Notes under the pieces: model-generated
Told to the model about the DNA's origin: nothing
Seen by the model: only the letters and a program-made list of their open reading frames with translations
The model's database searches: none
Part shown: positions 50,812-60,849 of the stretch, piece by piece
Layout: each line of letters opens with the position of its first letter
Position numbering within the stretch: the first letter of the stretch is position 1
Made by a program: the position numbers and the translations under genes
Assembly (NCBI RefSeq): GCF_011801145.1
Contig: NZ_CP046172.1
Coordinates: forward strand, 5,642,001 to 5,706,000
Direction of reading: 5' to 3'
Length of the DNA stretch: 64,000 nt
Origin: Nocardia arthritidis
Lineage (GTDB): Bacteria > Actinomycetota > Actinomycetes > Mycobacteriales > Mycobacteriaceae

Positions 50812-52555
50812 GTTGTAGCTGCGCCTCTCGTATATGGGGACTCGCGGGCACGGGGCCGCCGGTGAGGTCGTATCCGAATACCGACACCTCGGGCGTTCGC
50901 CGTTCGGTGTCGAAACCCAGCCGGGGGTACAGATCGGCGACGAGCGCGTTGCGCACGGTCGGCACGTAGCGGCCGGTCAGCTGCCGCGCTCCCCGCTCTA
51001 TCGCCCAATGCGACACGGCGGCAAGCAGATTCGACTCGGCTGTGCGCCCGATGACCCGGCAGCTCAACAGCAGCGTGTCGATCTCGACGCCGTCGCCGAT
51101 ATGTTCGGCGAGCAGCACCCCGACGATGCCGTGGTCGGCGAAGCGGTCGCGCAGCCGCAGCGTCGCGGTGAACCATCGCTCGTCCGTGCGCAATTGGCCC
51201 ACCTCGGCCTGGGTGTGCCTGCGGGTGGTCAGGTTGAACTGGTTGGTCTTCGCGATCAGCTGTGCGGCGCGGTCCAGGGTGCGGGCATCGATCGGTTCGA
51301 TCACCGCGGTCATCTCCAGACCGTCCAGGAATTCGTCGAGGGAATTGCCGACCGACAGCTCCTCCGCGGCGGCCAGCGCCTGGTAGGAGCGTTGCCGAGC
51401 GAAATCCTCCGCCGAGAGCGTGCCCGGCTGCAACCACGGCACCGCGGCCAGCGCGGCCGGGAATTTCGACGGCGCGACCGGCAGGCAGATGGCACGCACC
51501 TGCGGATGCGCCGCCACCACCTGCTCACATTCGGCCCGGTTGTCGTCGACGAAGACCATACTGGCCAGACCGAGTCGCAGCTTGTTCGAAATCTCCTTCA
51601 GCTGTTCGGATTTCGGCCGCCAGTCGGCGACTACGCAGGCGAAGTCCGACGGGCGCAACACCATTCCCGGCGTCTCGGCGAGCGCCTCCAGCGCGAGCTC
51701 GCGATCGTTCTTGCTGGCCACCGCGAGCAGCACACCGCGCTCGGTGAGCCCGCGCAGGTATCGCTGGAAGTCGGCGAACGCCTCACCTTCCGCGCCGACG
51801 CCGACGCGGACACCGGTGATGCCGTCGTCGCCGAGCACGCCGCCCCACAGCGTCCCGTCCAGATCGACGACCACGCACCGGGCCGACAGCCCGCGATCGG
51901 CGGCGATCGTGTCCGCGATCGCGGTGGCCAGCCATGGCAGGCTGTCGGCCGCGAACGGTTGGCGCATCGCGTACCAACCGCGCCCATCCTCCCAGTTGCG
52001 CAGCCCGACCTGGGCGGCGAGCTGTTCGACATCGACGAAAAGCACACGGCCCGCGGCATATTCGGCCAGCTGCCGGTTCACCTCACGCACCAGCGCGGAA
52101 CGCGACCGCGGGGTGCGCAGCGCCGCGCCCCGATACGGGTCGAGCACCGGCGGCGCGAAACCCAGCTGCACCACCCGCACGCCGAGCCTGGCCGCGGCCT
52201 CCCACAGACCGACCCAGCGGCGCACACTGTCCTCCACGGTATCGACGAGATCGTGGTGACTGCCCGCGAGCACCACGTAATCGCCCTCGCGCAAATCGTT
52301 TTCGCCGTCGAACAGCACCTGTTCCAGCTGGCCGAAGGGGAAGGTGCGCAGCTGCGCGGACAATCCGGCGCGGGCCGCCGCCAGCGGCAGCAGATCGGCC
52401 AGGAATTCCGCGGCGAAGGTGGCCAGCAGCGCGATCCGCACCGGTGGCCGCCCGGCCGCGTCCGGATCCGGTTGCCGCTCGAAGGCTTTCGCGCGTTCGG
52501 CCCAGGCCGGATAGCCCGCGTCGGCGCGTAGCTCAGTGGCCAAGCGGGAGTGCAT
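50801..52555 (-). CDS. FkbH-like HAD phosphatase/acyltransferase (glyceryl-ACP formation)
   Basis: A 584-aa protein with the HAD-IIIC/FkbH layout. The N-terminal 220 residues are a helical lobe. The HAD catalytic motif DLDGTLWGG is at residues 231-239 (nucleophile D231, D233), followed by AVASKNDRELA and VFVDDNRAECE. The C-terminal 170 residues contain a GNAT-like fold (FTATLRLRDRFADHGIVGVLLAEHI). In FK520-type pathways FkbH takes 1,3-bisphosphoglycerate, removes one phosphate and loads glyceryl on an ACP. The start at 52555 is chosen within a longer frame; it overlaps the BtrH-like gene by 23 nt. The coupled ACP supports the same role. Confidence 0.85.
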   Translation of the reverse strand: MHSRLATELRADAGYPAWAERAKAFERQPDPDAAGRPPVRIALLATFAAEFLADLLPLAAARAGLSAQLRTFPFGQLEQVLFDGENDLREGDYVVLAGSHHDLVDTVEDSVRRWVGLWEAAARLGVRVVQLGFAPPVLDPYRGAALRTPRSRSALVREVNRQLAEYAAGRVLFVDVEQLAAQVGLRNWEDGRGWYAMRQPFAADSLPWLATAIADTIAADRGLSARCVVVDLDGTLWGGVLGDDGITGVRVGVGAEGEAFADFQRYLRGLTERGVLLAVASKNDRELALEALAETPGMVLRPSDFACVVADWRPKSEQLKEISNKLRLGLASMVFVDDNRAECEQVVAAHPQVRAICLPVAPSKFPAALAAVPWLQPGTLSAEDFARQRSYQALAAAEELSVGNSLDEFLDGLEMTAVIEPIDARTLDRAAQLIAKTNQFNLTTRRHTQAEVGQLRTDERWFTATLRLRDRFADHGIVGVLLAEHIGDGVEIDTLLLSCRVIGRTAESNLLAAVSHWAIERGARQLTGRYVPTVRNALVADLYPRLGFDTERRTPEVSVFGYDLTGGPVPASPHIREAQLQHEH

Positions 52556-53519
52556 GATGTCCCATCTCCTCCGGTCGGTCGGCGAACGCCTGATGCCTTC
52601 CCTCGAATTCGGCCAGGGCCGTGAGTGTTTCGACGATGCGGCCGGTATCGACCGTGCCGCCCGACGCGGCCCGCATGCGCGCGTGCAATAGCAGCGGCGG
52701 CAGTTTGCGCCATTCGTCGGTGGCCCGCTGCCAGTGCTCGCGACCCGCCGCGTCCAGCACCGCGTCGTCGATACCCGCCGCCCAGACCAGCAGTTCGCGC
52801 TGGCGCAGCGCCTGCCACAGATCGTCCACCTGCGCGAAATCCGCCGTGGTGCGGGCGAATCGGAAGCGGGCGGCCAGCGCGGTGAGCGCATCGGGGCCGA
52901 CGAGGCGATCCGGGTCCGGCGCGGGCGCGACGGTATCCGGGACCGCCTCCAGCCAGCGGTAGCGGCACTCCGAGTAGATCTCCGCCGTGCCCGCGGCGGA
53001 CTGCTCCCGCAGCCGCGAAACGGTATCCGCCCGTTCGATGCTCACCGCCCACTCACGCAGGTCGGCGGGGGTCGGCACGGGTACCCGGGTACCGAGTTGC
53101 GGCCCCAATTCGGTTGTCATGCTCAGCGGGTCGTCCAGTACCAGGATCTGCCCGTTGTCCACCACCGAAAGCCAGTGCGGCGCATGCCATTTGCCGTGCG
53201 CTCGCTGCCACGGCAGATGGTGGATGTCGGCGAGCAGCACGGCGGCGCCGTAGCTGTCCACCTGCTCGCTGATCGCCGGGTAGGCGATATCCCAGTCGTC
53301 CGAGCCCGCGATTCGGAAGCCGAGCGCGGGCAGCGGCGGCACCGCGTGATGCTCGAACAGCAGCAGGTCCTCCTCGGCCGGGCGCACCGCGAGCACCGGG
53401 CCGTCCACGAGCAGCGGCCGCCACCAACGGGTTTCGCCGCTCGCGACCAGGGCGCTGGCCAGCGCCGCGGTGAAGCAGGTGAGTTTGTCGCCGTGTTCGG
53501 CGGGACTCGTACCGTTCAT
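52533..53519 (-). CDS. BtrH-like cysteine acyltransferase
   Basis: A 328-aa protein with the BtrH N-terminal-domain pattern: a cysteine after LT (C15, KLTCFTAALASALVASG), GAAVLLADIHHLPWQ, and HWLSVVDNGQILVLDDP (H115 and D129/130 as possible triad members, C39-peptidase-like). BtrH of butirosin biosynthesis transfers an acyl chain from an ACP to an amino sugar. Here an acyl group from the free ACP or a megasynthase carrier may be moved to an amine or hydroxyl. Triad assignment is inference. Overlaps neighbours on both sides. Confidence 0.7.
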   Translation of the reverse strand: MNGTSPAEHGDKLTCFTAALASALVASGETRWWRPLLVDGPVLAVRPAEEDLLLFEHHAVPPLPALGFRIAGSDDWDIAYPAISEQVDSYGAAVLLADIHHLPWQRAHGKWHAPHWLSVVDNGQILVLDDPLSMTTELGPQLGTRVPVPTPADLREWAVSIERADTVSRLREQSAAGTAEIYSECRYRWLEAVPDTVAPAPDPDRLVGPDALTALAARFRFARTTADFAQVDDLWQALRQRELLVWAAGIDDAVLDAAGREHWQRATDEWRKLPPLLLHARMRAASGGTVDTGRIVETLTALAEFEGRHQAFADRPEEMGHHALPLGH

Positions 53520-55246
53520 CGCGCCCTCGCATTCCGCAACGTGCCGTCGAGGTAGGCGGTGCGCGACGCGGACCGCTGGATCTTGCCGCTGGAGGTGCGC
53601 GGAATGGCGCCGGGTGCGAGCAGCACCACCTCGTGCACGCTCACCGCGTGCGTGTCGAAGATGGCCTGCCGCACCGAATCACGCAGTTGCGCCGCCGCGT
53701 CCTCGGCGGATTTGCCGCGCTGGGTTTCCACCAGCACCACCACCTTCTCCTGCGCGTCCTGTTCGATCGAGAAGATCGAGCAGCGTCCGGGCAGCACCTG
53801 CGGATGCGCCTGCTCGGCCGTGGTTTCCAGATCCGGCGGGTACAGGTTGCGGCCGTCGACGATGATCAGATCCTTCAGCCTGCTCGTCGGATACAGCTCG
53901 CCGTCGTGCAGGAAACCGAGATCGCCGGTGCGCATATAGCGTTTGCCATCGGGCGGCGTGAGCTCGGCGTGGAAGGTCTGCGCCGTTTCCGCGGGCCGAT
54001 TGAAATACCCTGCGGCGACAGCGGGTCCGTGCACCCACACCTCGCCGATCCGGTCCTCCGGCAAACGCTCGTGGGTGGCCGGATCGACGATCAGCATGTC
54101 GGTATCGGGCACGACCGATCCGGCGCCGACCACCTCCACACCGCTGACGGCCTCGGTGGCAATGCCTTTCGCGAGCGCGTCCCGGTCGACGGTGCGGATG
54201 CGGATCCCGGATTCGGTGCGCCAGTTCGCCGAGACGATCAACGTCGCCTCGGCCAGCCCGTATCCGGCGATCACCGTCGAGGCGGGCAGACCGTTTCCGG
54301 CGAACATCTCCTGGAATCGGCGAATCGTGCTCGCGCGCACCGGTTCCGCTCCACACAGGCCGAATCGCCAGCGACTCAGGTCGACGCCGTCGAGCTGATC
54401 CGGCTTGATCCGCTGCGTGCACAGCTCGTAGGCCATATTCGGCGCCGCCGACATGGTCTGCTCGGGGCGGCCGCCGATAGCGCGCAGCCACCGTTCCGGC
54501 CTGCGCAGGAACGACATCGGCGACATCTGCAGCACCGGATCGCCGCCGACGGCGGGCAGCGTCACCCCGACCATCAGGCCCATATCGTGGAACAGCGGCA
54601 GCCAGCTGACGAAGGTGAGCGGCTCGTCCGCCGAAATGCCGACGCTGTCGAACATTTCATAGATCTGCCTGCCGTTGGCCAGCAGCCCGCGGTGCGGCAC
54701 CATCACCCCCGCGGGCGTGCGGGTGGAGCCGGAGGTGTACTGCAGCAGGGCGATATCGTCCGCGCCGAGTTCGGGCCGGGCCCACGAGTCGGCGAATCCG
54801 GGATCGACCTCGGCGATATTCAGCACCAGCCGGGTGATCTCGGCGGGCGCGTCGTCCAGCCACGCGGTGACCGTCGGCAGGTCGGCGTCGGCGGTGATCA
54901 GGCAGATCGGGTCGGAGTCGAGACATACCGCGTCGAGCCGATCATTGCTCTGGTGCGCGCTCGGCGGAAAGAGCGGCACGGCAACGACTCCGGCGTACAG
55001 GCAGCCGAAGAACGCGGTGACGTACTCCAGTCCGGGCGGCAGCAGCAGCACCGCCCGATCCCCCGGCCGGGCGAGCTGGCTCAGCGTCACGGCGAACGCC
55101 CGTGCGGCACGGTCGGTTTCGGCGAAGGTCAGCGAATCGACCTGTCCGTGCATATCGCGCGAATCCGGATAGCTCACGAAGCTGTACGCCTCGCCGCCCG
55201 GATTCCGCTCGCAGCGCTCGCGCAGCGCGTCGACCAGGGTTGTCAT
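53516..55246 (-). CDS. Fatty-acyl-AMP ligase (FAAL)
   Basis: A 576-aa adenylate-forming enzyme of the FadD32/FAAL class. The P-loop is LQYTSGSTRTPAGVMVPHRG, A5-like block GYGLAEATL, A7 YMRTGDLGFLHDGELY, and A8 region LKDLIIVDGRNLYPPDLETTAEQAHP, typical of FAALs. The C-terminal lysine is in TSSGKIQRSASR. FAALs activate free fatty acids as acyl-AMP and load them on a carrier protein rather than CoA. ATG with AGGAGGT. In this cluster it probably supplies a fatty-acyl starter or side chain to the ACP or the upstream megasynthase. Confidence 0.9.
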   Translation of the reverse strand: MTTLVDALRERCERNPGGEAYSFVSYPDSRDMHGQVDSLTFAETDRAARAFAVTLSQLARPGDRAVLLLPPGLEYVTAFFGCLYAGVVAVPLFPPSAHQSNDRLDAVCLDSDPICLITADADLPTVTAWLDDAPAEITRLVLNIAEVDPGFADSWARPELGADDIALLQYTSGSTRTPAGVMVPHRGLLANGRQIYEMFDSVGISADEPLTFVSWLPLFHDMGLMVGVTLPAVGGDPVLQMSPMSFLRRPERWLRAIGGRPEQTMSAAPNMAYELCTQRIKPDQLDGVDLSRWRFGLCGAEPVRASTIRRFQEMFAGNGLPASTVIAGYGLAEATLIVSANWRTESGIRIRTVDRDALAKGIATEAVSGVEVVGAGSVVPDTDMLIVDPATHERLPEDRIGEVWVHGPAVAAGYFNRPAETAQTFHAELTPPDGKRYMRTGDLGFLHDGELYPTSRLKDLIIVDGRNLYPPDLETTAEQAHPQVLPGRCSIFSIEQDAQEKVVVLVETQRGKSAEDAAAQLRDSVRQAIFDTHAVSVHEVVLLAPGAIPRTSSGKIQRSASRTAYLDGTLRNARAR

Positions 55247-58200
55247 GCCTCGACCTCCTGTCGGGCCGGCTCCGCGAGAAACCCGATCTTGCGGAAGTAA
55301 CTCAGGTAGCGTTCGAACAGCTCTCGCGACACGGGCGGGCACGCCACATCGAGCCGGGCCAGCGCCGGATCGGGCGCGAATCGCAGTGCGGGCGCGAGGC
55401 CGTCGTGCCCGCCGAGCAGGCTCAGCACCCGGTGCGCGGCCGAATCCGGTGCGGTGGCGGCGTATTCGGTGATCGCCGCGCGCCATTCCGGAATATCGGC
55501 GGTGCGCAGCTCCCAGCCCGCACCGCGCAGCCACTCGACCGCCTCGGCGAACGCACCCGGCGCGTGGTTGCGGATGTGGTAGATGTTTGCGCCCGGCCCG
55601 GTTTCGCGGGCCAGCTCCACCATGGCGGCGGCGGCGAAATCGGCCGGGGCCAGATCGACGACGAAGTCGACGTCCGGCGCCAGCCCGGCCTCCTGGCTCG
55701 CCTTCACAAGCAGCCAGAAGAAATCGCTGGTCTGGCAGGCGCCGGTGACGCTGTCCCCGGCGATCCGGCCGAGCCGGAAGACGTTCACCGGCAGCCCGCG
55801 CTCCCCTGCCGCGCACACCAGGCGTTCGGCCACCCACTTCGTCTGCAGATAGCCGAGCGCCAGCCGGGACGGATCGCGGGCGAGCGCGGGCGCGCCGATC
55901 TCGCCCGCCGCCGCGTCGCCGGGGCCGAGCACGTACAGCGAGGACACGAAATGCAGTGGGGTGCCCGCGATCCGGGCCAGCGCGATGATCTCCTGCGTAC
56001 CCGCGACATTGGCCGCGGCCAGCGAATCGTATGGCAGCGCGAAGTTCACCTGCGCGCCGTTGTGGTAGATACCGTCCACGCGACGGCCGAGCAGCAGGAA
56101 TTCCTTCTCGGACAGGCCGAATCGCGGTGCGCCGAGCTCGCCGAGCACCGGGATGACCCGGTCCAGGCCGTCGGTGGGCAGTTCGTATGCCTCGAAGGCC
56201 GCGACAAGCCGCGCCAGCGCCGCGTCCGCGGTCTGCGCGCGCACCAGGCAGTGCACCCGGGAATCGGTGCGCCGCAACAGCTCACGCAGCAGGAACGCGC
56301 CGACGAAGCCGGTCGCGCCGGTGAGCAGCACCTCGCCCGTCCGTGGCCGGGCGGCCGGGATCGGGACGTCCGGCCAGGCCGCGATTCCGGCGCGCACCTG
56401 CGCCGCCAGATCGATGGCGGCGGCCTCCTCCGCTGTTCCGGACAGCAGCGCGACCACGCCGGCGACGGTCGGCCGCGCGAACACCGATCCGAGCGGAATA
56501 TCCTCGGCGAACGTCTCTTTCAGCCGCAGGATCAACTGGGCCGCCAACAATGAATGCCCGCCCAGATCGAAGAAGTTGTCCGTGCGCCCGACCCGGGGCA
56601 CGCCGAGCACCTGTGCGAAGACACCGGCCACCCGCTGCTCCAGCGGGGTGCGCGGCGGTTCGTACTCCAGCGTCGTGCGCCGCACCGTGGGCGCGGGCAG
56701 CGCGCGCCGGTCCAGTTTTCCGTTGGGGGTCAACGGGAAACCGTCGAGAACGACGACGGCCGACGGCACCATGTGCTGGGGCAGTCGCCGGGCCAGCCGG
56801 GCCCGCACCGCGACCGCCAGATCGGCACGCGCCTTGACCCGCAACGGATCCGAGACCACCGGCTCGTGCAGCCAGTCCGTATCCCGCCGCGGGATCGCCA
56901 CCGGTCCGCTGTCGGCACGCGCGGCGACGACGTCGTAGCGGCCACCGGGACGGCGCAGCGCCTCCACCCGATACGGCAGCCGATCGGCCAGCCGCAGATA
57001 GTCTTCCGGATTCCGGCCGCCGGATTCGGCCAGCACGGCGCGGATCCGGGCGGCGTTGATCCGGCCGCGGCCGAATTCCTCGACCAGCGCGACGGGTCCG
57101 GCCACCCGGCCGTCCGTCACGTCCGGAACGATCACCGCCGCCGGGGCCTCCCGCTCCAGCAGTTCGGCGAGCAGCTCCGGGCTGGTGCCCGCGTTCAGCG
57201 CCTGCGGCCGCACCGGCAACCGCCCGAGGTCGGCGTGCAGCACCGCGTCGTAGCGGAAACGCGACATCTCGTTGAGGTGCACACCGCGCTTGAGCCGGAT
57301 CCGGCAGCAGGCGAACCGGCTGTGTGCCGCGGCGAAATCGTGGAAGTACTTGGGCGACAACACCAATTCCGCGTCATTCTCGACACCGGCCTTGGTCGCG
57401 GCCGCCAATTCGGCGGAGTGCGCGTTCGGGGCGGCGGCCGCCGCCACCGAGGCGTGGAAGGCCGCGTTCAGCGTCAGGTCCCGCACATCGCCGACATACA
57501 GCACGCCGCCGGGCGCGAGCAGGTCGGCCGCGGATTCCAGTACGCGGGTGAGATATTCGGCGCTCGGGAAGTACTGCACCACCGAATTGATCAGCACCAG
57601 GTCGTAATGAGCGCCCAGGTCGGGCAGTTCGTCCGCGGCGCACTGGAACAGACGGACGTGGCCGAGCCCATCGGGTTCGACGATCTTCGTCCGCACCTGT
57701 TCGACCGCCGATGCGGACAGATCGGTGGCGTCGTAGTGCTCCGCGTCCGGGGCCAGCCGGGAGAGCAGCAGGCCGGTGCCGCAGCCGATTTCGAGGATCC
57801 GGCGGGGCGCGCGGGCGTCCGGCGGCGCGAAGCCGCGCACGGCGGCCACGGTCGCCTCCACCCATTCCCGCATATGTTCTTCCGGGATCTCGGCGTTGGT
57901 GTAGGAGCTGTTCCAGCCGGTGATGTTGAAATCGGCGGCCAGTTCGGCGCGTTCCTGTCCGTAGGTGCTGTCGAAGACGGCGGCCCAGTCGGCGACCTGA
58001 TCTGCCTCCGGCGCGGCCTCCGACGCCGCGTCGGGCGTGAGATACGCGGTGAGCGCGACATTGCCGCCCTCGGTGCGGGCGATCACCACCGCCTCGCCGA
58101 CACCCGGCTGCGCCGCGATGGCGGCCTCGATCTCGCCGAGTTCGATCCGGAAACCGCGCACCTTCACCTGCTGATCGATCCGGCCCAGGTATTCGAGTTC

Positions 58201-60849
58201 GCCGTCGGCGCGGCGACGGGCGAGATCACCGGTCCGGTACACCCGCCGACCGTCCAATACCGGGCTGGGCAGGAATCTTTCGGCCGTCAGCTCGTCGCGG
58301 CCGAGATAGCCGCGGCCGACACCGGCGCCGCACACGTACATTTCGCCCGCGACACCGTCGGGCACCGGATTGCCGGCCGAATCCAGCAGCAGCACACCGA
58401 GATCCGGCAGCTGCGCGCCGATCACGCTGCCGACGCCCTCGGCCACCTCCGCTCGGGTGAGCTCGCGATAGGTGACGTGCACCGTGGTTTCGGTGATGCC
58501 GTACATATTCACCAGCCGGGCGCGGTCGCCGTAGCGGTCGAACCATGGCCGCAGGGTCGCCGGGTCCAGCGCCTCGCCGCCGAAGATCACCCACCGGATC
58601 GCCGGATCCGCCGCACCGTCCAACGTCCGCAGCAGCTGGACGAAGGCCGATGGCGTCTGGTTCAGCACGGTGACCCGCTCGCGGATCAGCAGTTCGGCGA
58701 ATTGTTCGGTGGCGCGACCGATTTCGCCGGGCACCACGACCAGCTTGCCGCCGTGCAGCAGCGCACCCCACAGCTCCCAGACCGAGAAGTCGAAGGAGTA
58801 GGAGTGGAACATCGTCCACACGTCGTCCGGGCCGAAGTCGAACAGATCCGCGGTGGTCGAGAACAGCCGCACCACGTTGGCATGCTCGATGACAACGCCT
58901 TTCGGCACGCCGGTCGAGCCGGAGGTGTAGATGACGTATGCGGCGTCCGAGGGCCGAGGCAGCGAAAATTCCTGCGGTGCGACGGCTTCGTCGATTTCGT
59001 CGATCGACAGGAGCCGCGGCCCCTCCAGCGCCGAGGAGCCGTCGGTGAGGATCAGCCGGGCTCCGGAGTCGGCGATCATGAACTCGACCCGCTCCGCCGG
59101 ATACATCGGATCCAGCGGCACATATGCCGCGCCGACGCGAAGCACCGCGAGTATCGCGATCACGACATCGGCCGACCGATCGAGGTGGATGCCGACGAAA
59201 TCCCCGCGCGTGACACCGTTTTCGGCCAGCACTCCGGCGAGCCGGGCCGCCGCGGCGTCGAGTTCGGCGTAGCTGAAGTCCCGGTCGCGATCCGTGAGGG
59301 CGATCGCATCGGGCGTCCGCGCCACCTGCGCCGCGAAGAGTTCGGGCAACGTCGCGGCCGGTTCCGCCGCCTCCGCGACCGGCAGCGCGGCCGCGACGGC
59401 CCGCTCCCGTTCCTCGGGCGCGAGGATGTCGAGTTGCGGCAGCGGTGTATCCGGCTCAGCCACCACGGCGGCGAGCAGCGCCTGGAAATGCCGGGCGATC
59501 CCGGTGACCGTCGACTCGTCGTAGAGGTCGACGTCGTATTCGATGCCGCCGACGAGTTCGTCGTCCACCGCCCGCAGCGTCACCAGCACGTCGAATTTCG
59601 TTGTCCCCGAATGCACGTCCAGGAATTCCGCGCGCACACCCGGCACCCGCAGCTCCGGCATTCCGGTGTTCTGCAGGACGAGCGCGGTGCGGAACAGCGG
59701 CGAGTGGCTCAGCTCGCGATCCGGCCGCACCTGCTCGACCACCAGGTCGAACGGCACCTCCTGGTGATCGAAAGCCGCCGATACCACCCGCAATTCGCGG
59801 GCGAGCAGCTCGCGGAAGGTCGGCGCGCCGGACAGATCGGTGCGCAGCGCGAGCGCGTTGACGAAGAATCCGATCAACGATTCCACCTCGGGCACGGTGC
59901 GATTCGCGATCGCGGTGCCGACGGTGATGTCCTCGGCGCCGGTGTAATACCGCAGCAGCGCCTTGAATCCGGCCAGCAGCGCGACGAACAGCGTCGCGGG
60001 CCGGTCGTCCGCCCGCACCGATCCGGCCAGCCGCACCAGATCACGGTGCAGCTCCGCCGGAATCGTGAACGGCACTCGGGCGCCGCGGTTCTCCGGTTCG
60101 GCGGCCCGGGGGCGGTCGGGATGGAAGGTCACCAGCGGCGGTTCGTCGCCGAGCACGCCGCGCCAGTACTCCAGCTCGCCCGCGAAGCGGTCGCGCTGTT
60201 CGCGTTCGCGCAGCCAGGTGGTGAAATCGCCGTACTGCACCGGCAATTCGCGCACCCTCGGGGGCCGGTCGTCGACGTAGTCGGCATATGCCGACATCAG
60301 CTCGGTGGCGAAGACGCCGAGCGACCAGCCGTCGGAGATGATGTGGTGCATGGCCACCGCGAAGTAGGCGTCGTGCTCGTCGAGGCGCACCAGCAGCGTC
60401 GCGAACAGCGGGCCGGACAGCTCGAAGACCGTGCGGCCGAATGCCTCCACCCGGGCCAGCGCATCCGCCGCCGGCCGCTCCGGATCCAGCTCGGACGGCT
60501 CGACCACCGTGAGCGGCACCGGTCCTGCCGGGTTTATCACCTGAACCGGCACGCCGTCACGCAGTTCGATGCCGGTGCGCAGCGCCTCCTGACCGCCCGC
60601 GACCAGCGTCAGCGCGCACCGGAACGCGTTGAGGTCGAGCCTGCCCTTCAGCCGCAGCGCCAGCGGCATGGTGTAGGTGGCGCGGTTCGGAAACAGCTGT
60701 TCCAGGAACCAGATCCGCTGCTGCGCCGCCGAGAGATCGGCGACCGAGCGGTCCGGGCGCTGCGGGATGGTGGGCCGGGCGATCATCCCGGTCGCCCAGC
60801 GCCGCAATAGTTCTCGGCGGGAGGCCCGCGCGTCCACGTGCTCAACCAT
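55243..60849 (-). CDS. NRPS: C-A(Thr)-nMT-T-R
   Basis: An 1868-aa single-module NRPS. Condensation domain at about 38-480 with HHIISDG (168-174). Adenylation domain 500-935, core A3 YTSGSTGVPKG (641-651), and pocket residues D687, F688, W691, N730, I755, G757, M782, V790, H791, K1378, giving DFWNIGMVHK, the known threonine code. An N-methyltransferase is inserted between A8 and A10 (about 945-1330, EIGCGTG 1020-1026, NSVVQYFPS, MSRFRYDAVLH). Carrier domain S1433 (DLGGHSLL). C-terminal thioester reductase from about 1505: GATGFVG, YxxxK pair Y1667/K1671. Release should give an aldehyde or alcohol. The 8-bp overlap with the PKS gene couples the two. Confidence 0.95.
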   Translation of the reverse strand: MVEHVDARASRRELLRRWATGMIARPTIPQRPDRSVADLSAAQQRIWFLEQLFPNRATYTMPLALRLKGRLDLNAFRCALTLVAGGQEALRTGIELRDGVPVQVINPAGPVPLTVVEPSELDPERPAADALARVEAFGRTVFELSGPLFATLLVRLDEHDAYFAVAMHHIISDGWSLGVFATELMSAYADYVDDRPPRVRELPVQYGDFTTWLREREQRDRFAGELEYWRGVLGDEPPLVTFHPDRPRAAEPENRGARVPFTIPAELHRDLVRLAGSVRADDRPATLFVALLAGFKALLRYYTGAEDITVGTAIANRTVPEVESLIGFFVNALALRTDLSGAPTFRELLARELRVVSAAFDHQEVPFDLVVEQVRPDRELSHSPLFRTALVLQNTGMPELRVPGVRAEFLDVHSGTTKFDVLVTLRAVDDELVGGIEYDVDLYDESTVTGIARHFQALLAAVVAEPDTPLPQLDILAPEERERAVAAALPVAEAAEPAATLPELFAAQVARTPDAIALTDRDRDFSYAELDAAAARLAGVLAENGVTRGDFVGIHLDRSADVVIAILAVLRVGAAYVPLDPMYPAERVEFMIADSGARLILTDGSSALEGPRLLSIDEIDEAVAPQEFSLPRPSDAAYVIYTSGSTGVPKGVVIEHANVVRLFSTTADLFDFGPDDVWTMFHSYSFDFSVWELWGALLHGGKLVVVPGEIGRATEQFAELLIRERVTVLNQTPSAFVQLLRTLDGAADPAIRWVIFGGEALDPATLRPWFDRYGDRARLVNMYGITETTVHVTYRELTRAEVAEGVGSVIGAQLPDLGVLLLDSAGNPVPDGVAGEMYVCGAGVGRGYLGRDELTAERFLPSPVLDGRRVYRTGDLARRRADGELEYLGRIDQQVKVRGFRIELGEIEAAIAAQPGVGEAVVIARTEGGNVALTAYLTPDAASEAAPEADQVADWAAVFDSTYGQERAELAADFNITGWNSSYTNAEIPEEHMREWVEATVAAVRGFAPPDARAPRRILEIGCGTGLLLSRLAPDAEHYDATDLSASAVEQVRTKIVEPDGLGHVRLFQCAADELPDLGAHYDLVLINSVVQYFPSAEYLTRVLESAADLLAPGGVLYVGDVRDLTLNAAFHASVAAAAAPNAHSAELAAATKAGVENDAELVLSPKYFHDFAAAHSRFACCRIRLKRGVHLNEMSRFRYDAVLHADLGRLPVRPQALNAGTSPELLAELLEREAPAAVIVPDVTDGRVAGPVALVEEFGRGRINAARIRAVLAESGGRNPEDYLRLADRLPYRVEALRRPGGRYDVVAARADSGPVAIPRRDTDWLHEPVVSDPLRVKARADLAVAVRARLARRLPQHMVPSAVVVLDGFPLTPNGKLDRRALPAPTVRRTTLEYEPPRTPLEQRVAGVFAQVLGVPRVGRTDNFFDLGGHSLLAAQLILRLKETFAEDIPLGSVFARPTVAGVVALLSGTAEEAAAIDLAAQVRAGIAAWPDVPIPAARPRTGEVLLTGATGFVGAFLLRELLRRTDSRVHCLVRAQTADAALARLVAAFEAYELPTDGLDRVIPVLGELGAPRFGLSEKEFLLLGRRVDGIYHNGAQVNFALPYDSLAAANVAGTQEIIALARIAGTPLHFVSSLYVLGPGDAAAGEIGAPALARDPSRLALGYLQTKWVAERLVCAAGERGLPVNVFRLGRIAGDSVTGACQTSDFFWLLVKASQEAGLAPDVDFVVDLAPADFAAAAMVELARETGPGANIYHIRNHAPGAFAEAVEWLRGAGWELRTADIPEWRAAITEYAATAPDSAAHRVLSLLGGHDGLAPALRFAPDPALARLDVACPPVSRELFERYLSYFRKIGFLAEPARQEVEA

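Noticed and set aside
56554..60810. An open reading frame of 1418 codons on the plus strand
   Set aside because: It lies antisense to the NRPS, which has intact catalytic motifs throughout. Composition is Arg/Gly/His-rich and no domain is visible.
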